Below are positions 26,943 through 34,525 of a DNA stretch of 64,000 nucleotides, in pieces. The first letter of the stretch is position 1, and every line of letters starts with the position of its first letter. The position numbers and the translations under genes are program-made. This DNA is from Pimelobacter simplex. GTDB lineage: Bacteria; Actinomycetota; Actinomycetes; Propionibacteriales; Nocardioidaceae. The stretch is from positions 83,628-147,627 of the forward strand of contig JADCLI010000008.1 of the NCBI GenBank assembly GCA_016803235.1, written 5' to 3'. The notes beneath the pieces are model-generated. The model did no database searches. It was not told where the DNA came from and was given only the letters and a program-made list of their open reading frames with translations.

Positions 26943-27803
26943 TCAAGTCCCGCTCTCACATGGATGCTCCGGGCTCGGTTCACCGGTGGGCTTGCCATTC
27001 GGCGTCCTGCCGGGACCGGGGGAGGCGTCGTCGTCCGGGCTCTCAGCCGTTCCGCCCGTGGCCTCGTCGGGTGCCGGGGCGCCCGCCCCCTCGACGGGGT
27101 CGGGGACGGCGATGGGCTGGGTGCTCTCGGTTGGTTCGGGAGCCGCCGGCACGGCATCGTTCGCCATGGCGGCCGTGGCAGAGGCGACCTCCCCTGCAGT
27201 GGGCCTGGCGGCGGGATCGCGGGCGGTCATGGCCTGCAGGAGGTCGCGCCACGCACGTGGCAGCGACACCGGCAGCGCTGGGGAGGGGGAGAGCCGTCAT
27301 ACGGCCGACTCGATCGGGGCGCCGGGGAACGCACGTTCTCCGGTCAGCGCCTCCAGCAGCACCAGACCGAGGGAGTAGACGTCGGCTGCCGGCGCTCGGC
27401 TTGACGTCGCGATGCGTGACCCCCTGCTGATGTGAACAGGCGAGCGCCGCGGCGATCTGGGTCCCGATCGCCGCGACCTCGTGCGGCGGCAGGGCCCCGC
27501 CCTGAGCTGCGCGCTCAGGGTCGGCCCCTCTGCCAAGGTCATCACGAGGTACGGCCTGTCCGAACGGATGCCGGCATCCAGAAGGGTCGCCAGGCCGGGT
27601 TGGTTGAGTCCCGCGAGCAGCTCGGCCTCGGCGACGAAACGCGCACGCAGTCCGGGATCCTCGACATCGCGCAGGATCTTCACCGCCACCTCGCGCTTGA
27701 GCACCTCGTCGAACGCGCGGTAGACATCCGACATCCCAGCGTGACCCAGCTCGTCGAGCAGCCGATAACGATCATCGAGGACGATGGCCGACTCGATACC
27801 CAT
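26943..27803 (-). pseudogene. Broken Ser/Thr protein kinase (Hanks type)
   Basis: Starting at ATG 27803 the frame reads a kinase N-lobe: YRLLDELGHAGMSDVYRAF (glycine loop) and VAVKIL (ATP Lys), up to LAEGPTLSAQLRAG. It then shifts: the catalytic HRDVKPS lies in another frame near 27400. The segment that should carry N, DFG and the activation loop is deleted, joining directly to AADVYSLGLVLLEALTGERA. A further shift near 27300 leads to the last helix (WRDLLQAMTARDPAARPTAG) and a Pro/Glu/Thr-rich tail ending at 26943. With at least two frameshifts and a deletion, no active kinase can be made. Confidence 0.8.
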
Positions 27804-27896
27804 GGAGGCGCAGGGCCCGTGGCCGAGTGCATCAACTGCACCGCGGACCCGTCGACCAGACGGTATGGCTCGGCGAGCAGCGGGCACTGCGGTGGC

Positions 27897-28115
27897 ATGT
27901 ACATCGGACTGGGAATCGTCCTGCTGGTGCTCGGCCTGATCCTCGTCATGGACGTGATCACCGTCGACCTGAGCTTCGTCAACGACGGCGCGCTCGGGAC
28001 GATCCTGATCGTCGCCGGAGTGCTCGCCATCGCCCTCTCCCTGCTCTATGCGCCGCCGTGGCGTCGTGAGGCCCGCGACACCGTGGTCCACCACCGTGAC
28101 GATCCGCGCTACTAG
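27897..28115 (+). CDS. Small two-helix membrane protein (DUF6458-like)
   Basis: A 72-aa protein with two membrane helices (about 3-20 and 36-55) joined by VDLSFVNDGALGTI, then a short basic/acidic tail ending HHRDDPRY. The pattern GIGxxLLxxGxIL...VDL fits the actinobacterial DUF6458 family of unknown function. ATG 27897 has only a weak ribosome site (GGTGG). It is divergent from the kinase pseudogene and followed by the 45-aa gene 21 nt later. Confidence 0.75.
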   Translation: MYIGLGIVLLVLGLILVMDVITVDLSFVNDGALGTILIVAGVLAIALSLLYAPPWRREARDTVVHHRDDPRY

Positions 28116-28136
28116 TCGGTCCTGTTCGACCGTGCC

Positions 28137-28274
28137 ATGAGCAGCGCACCGCTCGTCGATTCACCAGCGGTGGCCCACGACCACGAGTGGCACCTGGCGA
28201 GCGTGGAGAACGAGCCGGGCGGTGTGGTGACGGAGTACGTCTGCGGTGGCTGCCCAGCCGTGATCTTCCGGTAG
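28137..28274 (+). CDS. 45-aa protein with a CxxC motif
   Basis: A short frame from ATG 28137 to TAG: MSSAPLVDSPAVAHDHEWHL, then a middle acidic stretch, and VVTEYVCGGCPAVIFR at the end. HDHEW plus a late CGGC resembles tiny actinobacterial zinc-ribbon proteins in which His/Cys could bind one metal. No clear ribosome site is seen. It lies 21 nt after the DUF6458-like gene and may share its transcript. The coding call rests on family resemblance and codon bias. Confidence 0.5.
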   Translation: MSSAPLVDSPAVAHDHEWHLASVENEPGGVVTEYVCGGCPAVIFR

Positions 28275-28508
28275 ATACGTGGAGAAGTCAGCCCGCCTGT
28301 ACGCGGAATGGCTTCTTCGCGCTGTCTGGACGACCGCCGAGTGGCTCCTCCCGGGGCCCGCCCGTCAAGCAAGGTCGCGAGAAGCAGCGGGAAGGTGCGC
28401 GGAGCTGCACCGGCGGGTGGCGGAGGTGAGGCCTCCTGCGTCTGCCGTCCGTCGTGCGAGGTACTGCACAAGCACGTCGTGGGGATCCACAACAACTGGG
28501 GGAGAGAC

Positions 28509-29330
28509 ATGAACATCGACGACAGCCTGCAGAATGCCCTGGACAGATTCATCGGCTTCCTGCCCAACCTGATCGGCTTCCTGGTGTTGCTGATCATCGG
28601 CTTCATCGTGGCCAAGCTCATCCAGGTCGCCGTTCGCAAGGGACTGGAGCTGACCGGTATCGACGGGCGCCTCGAACGCTCCAACGCGCACCCCTACCTG
28701 TCGCGGGCCCTCCCGGGTGTGGGCGTGTCCCGCGCGGTGTCCTTGGTGGTGTTCTGGTTCGTCCTGGTCTTCTTCGCCGTCGCCGCCGTGACGGCCCTCG
28801 AGATCCGCGAGCTCACCATCTTCATGAACGCCGTCCTTGCCTACCTGCCCAACGTGGTCGTCGCGATCGCGATCTTCGTCATCGCGGCGCTCCTGTCGAC
28901 CGCCATCGCGACCGGGGTCTCCCGGATGATGGGCGACACCCCGACTGGAAAGATCGTCGCGACGGTGCTGCCTGCCGTGGTGATGGTGATCGCGATGTTC
29001 ATGATCCTCGAGCAGCTCCAGATCGCTCCGGAGATCGTGCGGATCGCCTTCGCTGCCACGATGGGCGCTCTCGCCCTGGGCCTCGCGCTCGCGTTCGGGC
29101 TCGGCGGCCGTCCCGTCGCCCAGCGGGTTCTCGAGGATGCCTATGCCAAGGGACGCGAGGAGGCCGAGCGCACTCGGTACAACCGCCGCGCGAGCCGCGC
29201 CGGCACGGAGACAGGACCGAGCACCGGTGTGCCGGCGGCGGACCAGGGCAGCATGGCCACCCAGCAGTTCGGCGCGAACGAGTCGACCGCGGGAGCCCAC
29301 ACCCGCGAGGGCCGCGGCGACGTGCTCTGA
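28509..29330 (+). CDS. Mechanosensitive-channel-like TM-helix-repeat protein
   Basis: A 273-aa membrane protein with repeated TM-helix (CmpX/PF05552-like) elements: FIGFLPNLIGFLVLLIIGFI at 14-33, a second set near 70-100, AVLAYLPNVVVAIAIFVIAA near 112-131, and a third near 150-200 ending GLALAFGLGGRP. The C-terminal 65 residues are soluble, rich in Arg, Thr and Ser. It lacks the MscS beta domain, so it is channel-like rather than a proven channel. ATG 28509 follows GGGGGAGA. A strong hairpin follows at 29345. Confidence 0.87.
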   Translation: MNIDDSLQNALDRFIGFLPNLIGFLVLLIIGFIVAKLIQVAVRKGLELTGIDGRLERSNAHPYLSRALPGVGVSRAVSLVVFWFVLVFFAVAAVTALEIRELTIFMNAVLAYLPNVVVAIAIFVIAALLSTAIATGVSRMMGDTPTGKIVATVLPAVVMVIAMFMILEQLQIAPEIVRIAFAATMGALALGLALAFGLGGRPVAQRVLEDAYAKGREEAERTRYNRRASRAGTETGPSTGVPAADQGSMATQQFGANESTAGAHTREGRGDVL

Positions 29331-29633
29331 GCAGGATCTGACGTCCACGGCGTCGGGCCCCCGGGGGAGTCGAGAGACCGGGCCCGACGCCGTGGCCTGT
29401 CGGCGCCCGGCGGGCAGTGCGTGGGGTCCAGGCAGCGCACCACGAGGAGGCCCGGGCGACGACGAGGATCGAGATCACGAGCCCTACGTGGGTCGCTCGT
29501 ACTTCCGACCTCTCATGCCGTTGGGCGTGAGCGGCCATCATCTCCCCGAGAACGCGATGCACGTGGTCCGATTGCCATGCCTCTGAGGTACCGGTACGCA
29601 GCTGCCGACGATCGCAGCCCGGTCCTCATCGGA
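29331..29633. other. 303-bp convergent intergenic region
   Basis: Apart from the long hairpin at 29345-29395 I see no coding frame or repeat in this region, which separates the plus-strand channel-like gene from the minus-strand small-protein pair. Confidence 0.6.
29345..29395. terminator. Long perfect hairpin after the channel-like gene
   Basis: CCACGGCGTCGGGCCC (29345-29360) and GGGCCCGACGCCGTGG (29380-29395) form a perfect 16-bp stem with a 19-nt loop, starting 14 bp after the stop of 28509-29330. No T-run follows, as is common for actinobacterial terminators. Confidence 0.75.
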
Positions 29634-30020
29634 TCACGAGAGGTGCAGGCGCTCTCGCATCTTGTGCGTCCCGTCCTTCGTGCGCCCCTTCACCTCGTCC
29701 TTCACCGTGCCGGAGGCATCCTTCGCCTTGCCAGAGGCGTCCTTCGCCTTGTCCTTGGCCTTGCTGGTGACCTTGCCGGCCCTCTTCCTCGCCTTCTTCC
29801 GGACGCCCGCGGCACGGTCCCCGAGCTCGTCGAGCGGATGCCTGACCTTGCGCGGCACGACGAGGCGACCGGCAAGCCCGAGGATGCGCCGCGCCAGATA
29901 GAGGAGCGGAGCTCCGAGGGGGATGAGGATCAGAGTCACGCAGAGGATCGCGCCCAGGAGGCCGAGGAGGCCGCCGACGATCCACAGCAGGGCAGCGGCC
30001 GTCCACCGAAGGAACCGCAT
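29634..30020 (-). CDS. Membrane protein with Lys/Ala/Asp repeat tail
   Basis: A 128-aa protein. The N-terminus is a double membrane helix (about 5-45: LLWIVGGLLGLLGAILCVTL, then PLLYLARRILG). The C-terminal half is highly charged, with KAKDKAKDASGKAKDASG-like repeats resembling LEA or stress-coat proteins. The ATG at 30020 (MRFLRW) is the natural start before the first helix. It follows the gene at 30031 by 10 nt. The tail may be disordered and bind nucleic acid, membrane or cell-wall polymer; this is inferred from composition only. Confidence 0.75.
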   Translation of the reverse strand: MRFLRWTAAALLWIVGGLLGLLGAILCVTLILIPLGAPLLYLARRILGLAGRLVVPRKVRHPLDELGDRAAGVRKKARKRAGKVTSKAKDKAKDASGKAKDASGTVKDEVKGRTKDGTHKMRERLHLS

Positions 30021-30030
30021 GACGGCCGCC

Positions 30031-30276
30031 TCAATCCGATCCCGCAAGGGACGCGAGGCGGGCCAGCATCGAGACACTCGGGTAGTTGGCCTCGCTGATC
30101 TTCTGCATGAGGACCTCGGCGTAGGCCGGCACCTCATCGGGCTCGAGGAGCTGCTCGAGCAACGTCATCATCGGAACCGACGGGAACGCGTCCTCGGCAA
30201 CCTTGTCCATCAACAGGGCAACGATGCGTGCGCGCGTGTCGGCACTGTTCTGCTCCATCCCGGCTTCCCCCCTCAT
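30031..30276 (-). CDS. Small helical protein of unknown function
   Basis: An 81-aa soluble protein with two similar helical blocks: ALLMDKVAEDAFPSVPMMTL and EVLMQKISEANYPSVSMLAR. The repeated pattern, (L/M)-x-K-(V/I)-(A/S)-E-x3-(F/Y)-P-S-V-x-M, shows an internal duplication. The ATG at 30276 is chosen because GGAGGG lies 7 nt upstream; the later ATG 30258 is weaker. I do not recognise the family. It is the first gene of a two-gene unit with 29634-30020. Confidence 0.75.
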   Translation of the reverse strand: MRGEAGMEQNSADTRARIVALLMDKVAEDAFPSVPMMTLLEQLLEPDEVPAYAEVLMQKISEANYPSVSMLARLASLAGSD

Positions 30277-30412
30277 GAGCTTTCCCTCCGAGTCACTGCG
30301 GTACCCCACGGCGCGTGACGAATGCCGCCAGGAGGGAGAGGATTTGCCTGCAGGAACCATGCTCTGGACCTTTTGGGGTACTGCGAAGTGGCTCGCCGAA
30401 GGGAGGCCTGTC

Positions 30413-30952
30413 ATGCAGGTCGCGGAGATCGGCGCGTCGTCGGACAGCAACTGGCGGTCGGCGCCGTCGCTGACGATCTGGGTCTACGACTCTCCGCTGG
30501 GCGCCGCTGCGGGTGAGGTCCGCTTCAAGGACCTCGTGCGGCGCGGCGCCGTGATCGTGATCGAGGCCGTGGCCGTGACCTGGATCCGAGGGAGCCACCG
30601 CCCGCACATCGGCCACCTCCGTCGGCGCTCACCCTCGCCCGGCGCTTCGGTGCTCAGCGGTCTGGTGGCTCTCCTCGCCGAGCGGAGCCCGCATGCCGGG
30701 CAACGCATCGCCGCTCTCGCGGCGCGGCTGCAGGGGACCGGGATCGACCACGAGCTCCTCGCCGAGGCGCGGCGCGTCCTCGCGCCCGGAACCTCTGCGT
30801 TGCTGGTGCTGGCGAGCGACGTCAACCTCGACGTGGTCCGGCCGATCGTCGAGCATGGCCGCGCCCGCCGGGGAGTCGTCATGGTGCACGCGGACCTGAC
30901 GTCGGACGCCCTCGAACTTCTGAGGAGAGAACTCATACCCCAAATCGGGTAG
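30413..30952 (+). CDS. DUF1269-like protein
   Basis: A 179-aa protein similar to the DUF1269 family: LTIWVYDSPLGAAAGEVRFK near residue 20, followed by an AVIVIEAVAVTWI strand and, at the end, GTSALLVLASDVNLDVV, the family C-terminal strand. The central Gly-rich membrane hairpin usual in DUF1269 is missing or replaced by a Ser/Arg-rich linker, so this may be a shortened version. ATG 30413 has AGGGAGG 6 nt upstream. The function is unknown; family members are often stress-linked. Confidence 0.75.
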   Translation: MQVAEIGASSDSNWRSAPSLTIWVYDSPLGAAAGEVRFKDLVRRGAVIVIEAVAVTWIRGSHRPHIGHLRRRSPSPGASVLSGLVALLAERSPHAGQRIAALAARLQGTGIDHELLAEARRVLAPGTSALLVLASDVNLDVVRPIVEHGRARRGVVMVHADLTSDALELLRRELIPQIG

Positions 30953-31065
30953 GTGTGAGCGGGCTCACATTCCTGCCGACTGTCGGGCGGGGAGGCGGGT
31001 ACATCGCTGCCGAGGGAGGTGACCGCGACTTGCGCCCAGGGGGAGCGCATCGCGGTCAGCACAAC

Positions 31066-31647
31066 ATGTCTGCCAACTCTAAGATCGCCCTGGCCGTCGC
31101 CGGGGGCTACATGCTCGGCCGCACCAAGAAGCTGCGCTTGGCCATGACACTCGCCGGAATGCTGGCGGGCAAGCGCATGGCGACCAACCGTCAGCTGCTG
31201 ACGCAGGGCGCGAAGCTGGTGGAGAACAATCCGCAGCTCAAACAGCTGCAGGGTCAGCTCACGGGACGCCTCGTCGACGTCGCCCGCGAGGCCGCCCTGG
31301 TCGCCGCCGCCTCACGGGTCGAGTCCTTCACGCGCTCGCTGCAGCCGAAGGACTCGGACGAGGACGGCCAGGATGCCGCGCCGGACGACGAGGACCCGTC
31401 AGCTGAGGACGAGACCGACACCGAGGCCGAGGACCAGGACGCTCCGGCGTCCGAGGAGAAGCCGCAGTCTCGCAGGTCGACGAGCGCCCGGACGGCACCG
31501 AGGGCCACGGCCAAGAAGGCGGCGGCGAAGAAGTCCACCGCCAAGGGGTCGACCGCCAAGAAGTCCACGGCCAGGAAATCGACGGCCAGGAAATCGACGG
31601 CCAAGAAGTCCACGGCCAAGAAGTCCACGGCGAGCTCGGGGAGGTGA
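31066..31647 (+). CDS. Gas-vesicle-cluster protein with histone-like basic tail (GvpY position)
   Basis: A 193-aa protein. Residues 1-90 are a conserved helical domain (KIALAVAGGYMLGRTKKLRL, GMLAGKRMATNRQLL) found beside actinobacterial gas vesicle genes, sometimes misnamed DNA primase. Residues 95-130 are strongly acidic. Residues 135-193 are a Lys/Ala/Ser/Thr tail of 5-residue repeats (AKKST, ARKST), like histone H1. ATG 31066 lacks a good ribosome site; GTG 30955 upstream is possible. The stop overlaps the next start (GTGA). By order it corresponds to gvpY of streptomycetes (tentative). Confidence 0.8.
   Translation: MSANSKIALAVAGGYMLGRTKKLRLAMTLAGMLAGKRMATNRQLLTQGAKLVENNPQLKQLQGQLTGRLVDVAREAALVAAASRVESFTRSLQPKDSDEDGQDAAPDDEDPSAEDETDTEAEDQDAPASEEKPQSRRSTSARTAPRATAKKAAAKKSTAKGSTAKKSTARKSTARKSTAKKSTAKKSTASSGR
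31511..31637 (+). repeat. 15-bp tandem repeats encoding AKKST/ARKST
   Basis: Near-identical units of AAGAAGTCCACGGCC and AGGAAATCGACGGCC run in frame through the end of the gene, coding for the basic tail. Exact repeats of this kind are prone to copy-number change. Confidence 0.85.
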
Positions 31648-32735
31648 GTGCGATGCTCGAGAAGGATGGCCGGACCAGGTTGAAGTCGGCCTCGGGCGGC
31701 CTGGCTCAAGCGCTCGCGGACAAGGCGACGGCGTCCGTCGGGCGGCGCGTCGAGGGGCTGACCGACCGGCTGGAGGGCGTCGCGAGTGGACGGCAGTCGT
31801 CCGACACGACCTCCGCCGACGCCGACCAGGGCCCGGGGATGGGCGAGAAGCTCAAGGACGTCGCGACAGCGGTGACCGACAAGATCCCGGTGTTCGGACG
31901 GAATGCACGACAGTCATCCGGATCTCCGAAGGCGACGAAGGCCACCAACATCGTCGAGGACATCGACGTCGGCGTACCGCTGCGCGTCGCCTACGACCAG
32001 TGGACCGAGTTCGGGGGCTTCCCGACCTTCATGAAGAAGGTCGAGTCCGTCGAGACCGACGAGGACGACCGCCTGACCTGGCGCGCGAAGATCGTCTGGT
32101 CCCACCGCACCTGGGAGGCGCAGATCCTCGACCAGGTTCCGGACGAGCGCATCGTCTGGCGTTCGACCGGCGACAAGGGGCACGTGGACGGTGCGGTCAC
32201 ATTCCACGAGCTGGCTCCGAGCCTGACCCGGATCCTGGTGGTCTTGGAGTACCACCCCAAGGGCCTCTTCGAGCGCACCGGGAACATCTGGCGCGCGCAA
32301 GGGCGAAGGGTGCGGGTCGAGCTGAAGAACTTCCGTCGCCATGTCATGACCACGACGGCGCTCGATCCGGACGCCGTCGAAGGCTGGCGCGGAACGATCC
32401 AGGACGGCGAGGTCGTCCAGTCCCACGAGGACGCTCTCGCTGAGGAGGAGGCCGGGACCGGCACGGAGGGCGAGCAGCAGGACGGAGCCGACGAGCCGGA
32501 GGAGCCCGAGGACGAGTACGAGGAGGAGCCCGAGGAGGAGCCCGAGGACGACTACGAGGAGGAGCCCGAGGAGGAGCCCGAGGAGGAGCCCGAGGAGGAG
32601 CCCGAGGACGACTACGAGGAGGAGCCCGAGGAGGAGCCCGAGGACGACTACGAGGAGGAGCCCGAGGAGGAGCCCGAGGAGGAGCCCGAGGAGGAACCGC
32701 GTCGGTCCAGGTCCCGCCGTCGCCGCGCCAGCTGA
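31644..32735 (+). CDS. SRPBCC (polyketide cyclase-like) protein with long acidic tail (GvpZ position)
   Basis: A 363-aa protein with a variable N-terminus (1-90), a SRPBCC/START-type domain (about 95-250: DIDVGVPLRVAYDQWTEFGG, FPTFMKKVESVE, RIVWRSTGDKGHVDGAVTFH), then from about 275 an almost purely acidic tail of EEEP, EPED and DDYE repeats, ending in a short basic RRSRSRRRRAS. The domain could hold a hydrophobic ligand. Family members near gvp genes are annotated GvpZ-like. GTG 31644 overlaps the previous stop, so the basic-tailed and acidic-tailed proteins are co-translated. Confidence 0.82.
   Translation: MSAMLEKDGRTRLKSASGGLAQALADKATASVGRRVEGLTDRLEGVASGRQSSDTTSADADQGPGMGEKLKDVATAVTDKIPVFGRNARQSSGSPKATKATNIVEDIDVGVPLRVAYDQWTEFGGFPTFMKKVESVETDEDDRLTWRAKIVWSHRTWEAQILDQVPDERIVWRSTGDKGHVDGAVTFHELAPSLTRILVVLEYHPKGLFERTGNIWRAQGRRVRVELKNFRRHVMTTTALDPDAVEGWRGTIQDGEVVQSHEDALAEEEAGTGTEGEQQDGADEPEEPEDEYEEEPEEEPEDDYEEEPEEEPEEEPEEEPEDDYEEEPEEEPEDDYEEEPEEEPEEEPEEEPRRSRSRRRRAS
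32498..32700 (+). repeat. Imperfect tandem repeats encoding the EEEP/EDDY acidic tail
   Basis: Units GAGGAGGAGCCC and GAGGACGACTAC alternate for about 200 bp, in frame and without stops. Low-complexity purine-rich coding DNA; length variation between strains is expected. Confidence 0.85.
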
Positions 32736-32765
32736 AGCCCAACCCGACCACCAGGAGGTAATCCC

Positions 32766-33179
32766 ATGACCGTCCAGACCACCCAACGCCAGGGAGGCTA
32801 TCTCGGACGTCCGGCGCCCAGCGGGCTCGCCGACGTCATCGACGCGATCCTCGACAAGGGCATCGTCATCGACGCCTACGTCCGGGTCTCCTTGGTGGGC
32901 ATCGAGCTGCTCACCATCGACGCCAGGATCGTGATCGCGAGTGTCGACACCTACCTCAGGTTCGCCGAGGCGACGAACCGGCTGGACCTGTACGAGAAGG
33001 GCGGCAAGGACCTCGGCGAGATGGTCCAGGACCTCCAGCACGGCGGGGCTGCCGGCAAGGCCCAGGGTGCTGTCGAAGGCGTGAAGCGCGCGCTGACGGG
33101 CGGCCGCAGTGACGATGAGGAGAAGGAGCGCCGTCCTGCCAAGAAGGCCCCGAGCCGGCGACGCTCCGAGTCAGACTGA
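32766..33179 (+). CDS. gvpA: Gas vesicle structural protein GvpA
   Basis: A 137-aa protein whose residues 18-70 are the GvpA/J core: [40 protein letters not shown], then [10 protein letters not shown]. This amphipathic beta-hairpin polymerises into the vesicle wall. The C-terminal 60 residues are a charged extension (KRALTGG, then a Lys/Arg-rich tail) as in other actinomycete GvpA. ATG 32766 follows AGGAGGT by 7 nt, the best ribosome site of the cluster, fitting a major structural protein. The stop overlaps the gvpF start by one base. Confidence 0.95.
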   Translation: MTVQTTQRQGGYLGRPAPSGLADVIDAILDKGIVIDAYVRVSLVGIELLTIDARIVIASVDTYLRFAEATNRLDLYEKGGKDLGEMVQDLQHGGAAGKAQGAVEGVKRALTGGRSDDEEKERRPAKKAPSRRRSESD

Positions 33180-33958
33180 TGGGCAGCGGCGCGGCCTCCC
33201 GCGAGTCGGCTCCTGAAGGAGCCTCGGACCACGGTGCCCTCCTCGTGTTCGGGGTCGTGCCCGCGCCCGACGACGGGCCGCCCGTGATCCTGAACGACTC
33301 GTCGGCGATGGCAGTGGCCCACAGTGGCGTCGCGGCGGTGGTGGCTCCCGTTCGACTGGATCGACCCGCGGGCCGCGCGGAGCTGAAGCAGTACCAGGCG
33401 GTGCTCGATGACGTGGTCGCCCAGACGGCGGTCGTCCCGGTCCGTTTCGGAACGGTGCTGGAGGACGAGGAGGCGGTCCTGGAGTTCCTGGCCCGGCAGC
33501 ACGACCAGCTCGGCCTGGCCCTGGACAGGCTGCGCGGTCACCGTCAGTACAACCTGCGGGTCACCTACCGGGAGGAGGAGGTCCTGGCCCAGCTGGTGGC
33601 CGGCGAGCCCGAGATCGAGGCGCTCAGGAATCGCACGAAGGATCTCCCGGAGGACGCATCCTACGCCGACCGGATCAGGTTGGGCGAGCTGATCGCTCGG
33701 GCACTCGAGGCGCGCGCCGCCGACGACGCGCGGCCACTGCTCGACACGATCGCACCGCTGGCCGCCGACCTGCGTGTGCGGCAGCAGCCTGGTGGGCTGC
33801 AGGTGCTCGACGTCGCGCTGCTGGTCGAGGACCAGCGGGCCGAGCAGATGCTCGACGCCCTCGAGGCACTCGCCTCGGAGAACCGAGACCTCCTGGTCTT
33901 CCGTGCGGTCGGTCCGTTGCCTGCCTACGACTTCGTGGAGGACGCGGCATGGGCCTGA
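33179..33958 (+). CDS. gvpF: Gas vesicle protein GvpF/GvpL family (first copy)
   Basis: A 259-aa GvpL/F-family protein: N-terminal beta domain (LLVFGVVPAPDDGPP, AVVAPVRLDRPAGRAELKQY), the conserved VVPVRFGTVLEDEEAV segment near 100, and a helical part (LDRLRGHRQYNLRVTYREEE) ending RAVGPLPAYDFVE. GvpF interacts with GvpA during vesicle assembly in other organisms. It sits directly behind gvpA in the same order as in streptomycetes. Its end overlaps gvpG by 10 nt. Confidence 0.93.
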   Translation: MGSGAASRESAPEGASDHGALLVFGVVPAPDDGPPVILNDSSAMAVAHSGVAAVVAPVRLDRPAGRAELKQYQAVLDDVVAQTAVVPVRFGTVLEDEEAVLEFLARQHDQLGLALDRLRGHRQYNLRVTYREEEVLAQLVAGEPEIEALRNRTKDLPEDASYADRIRLGELIARALEARAADDARPLLDTIAPLAADLRVRQQPGGLQVLDVALLVEDQRAEQMLDALEALASENRDLLVFRAVGPLPAYDFVEDAAWA

Positions 33959-34194
33959 TCTCCGGCATCCTCACGCTCCCGCTCGCGCCGTTGCGCGGAA
34001 CGCTCGCGGTCGCCGACCAGATCCTCCGGCACGCCGAGGACCGCTACTACGACCCTGGTCTCATCCGCCAGGAGCTCGAGCAGGTCGAGCAGCTGCGTCT
34101 CGACGGAGAGATCGACGAGGCTGCCGCGACGGCATGGGAGGAAGAGCTGATCGACCGGTTGATGACCGGGCAGGCGAGGATCGGCCATGTCTGA
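33949..34194 (+). CDS. gvpG: Gas vesicle protein GvpG
   Basis: An 81-aa helical protein matching GvpG: MGLISGILTLPLAPLRGTLA at the start, then ILRHAEDRYYDPGLIRQELE and QLRLDGEIDEAAATAWEEEL. GvpG is a small assembly factor working with GvpF/L. The ATG lies within the 3' end of gvpF and the stop overlaps gvpO, so translation is tightly coupled. Length and motifs are typical. Confidence 0.93.
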   Translation: MGLISGILTLPLAPLRGTLAVADQILRHAEDRYYDPGLIRQELEQVEQLRLDGEIDEAAATAWEEELIDRLMTGQARIGHV

Positions 34195-34525
34195 CCCGCG
34201 CAGCGCGTCGAGGCGACCAGCCACGTCCTCCGAGCACGGGAGCGCGCCGCGGCGGTCCACCAGGATGTCCCCCGGGCAGGCCGCCGCTCGAGGCGCCCAG
34301 CAGCTGGTCGAGCTGACCGGACGGGAGCTGGAGGGGGTCGTCGGGCTCGAGCAGGACGGCGACGGCTGGAGTGTCCAGGTCGAGGTGCTGGAGGTCCGCC
34401 GCATTCCGAACACGACCGACGTCCTGGCCATCTACGAGGTCGTCGTGGACGGGGCAGGGCAGCTCACGTCGTATCGCCGCCTCGACCGCTACATGCGGGG
34501 CGCCGCAGGGGAGGAGGGTCGATGA
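34187..34525 (+). CDS. gvpO: Gas vesicle protein GvpO
   Basis: A 112-aa GvpO: a disordered, Ser/Arg-rich N-terminus (1-30), then AARGAQQLVELTGRELEGVV and GWSVQVEVLEVRRIPNTTDV, ending YEVVVDGAGQLTSYRRLDRY. GvpO is required for vesicle formation in haloarchaea and occurs in actinomycetes. In streptomycetes gvpO comes before gvpA; here it follows gvpG, a changed order. It overlaps gvpG and gvpJ. Confidence 0.92.
   Translation: MSDPRSASRRPATSSEHGSAPRRSTRMSPGQAAARGAQQLVELTGRELEGVVGLEQDGDGWSVQVEVLEVRRIPNTTDVLAIYEVVVDGAGQLTSYRRLDRYMRGAAGEEGR

Noticed and set aside
30365-30378. TGGACCTTTTGGGG as another DosR-type box before the DUF1269-like gene
   Set aside because: Only the left half fits; the right half-site is missing, so it was not counted.
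31066-31647. DNA primase annotation sometimes given to this gene family
   Set aside because: No Toprim or zinc-binding primase motif; the protein is a small helical domain with charged tails.
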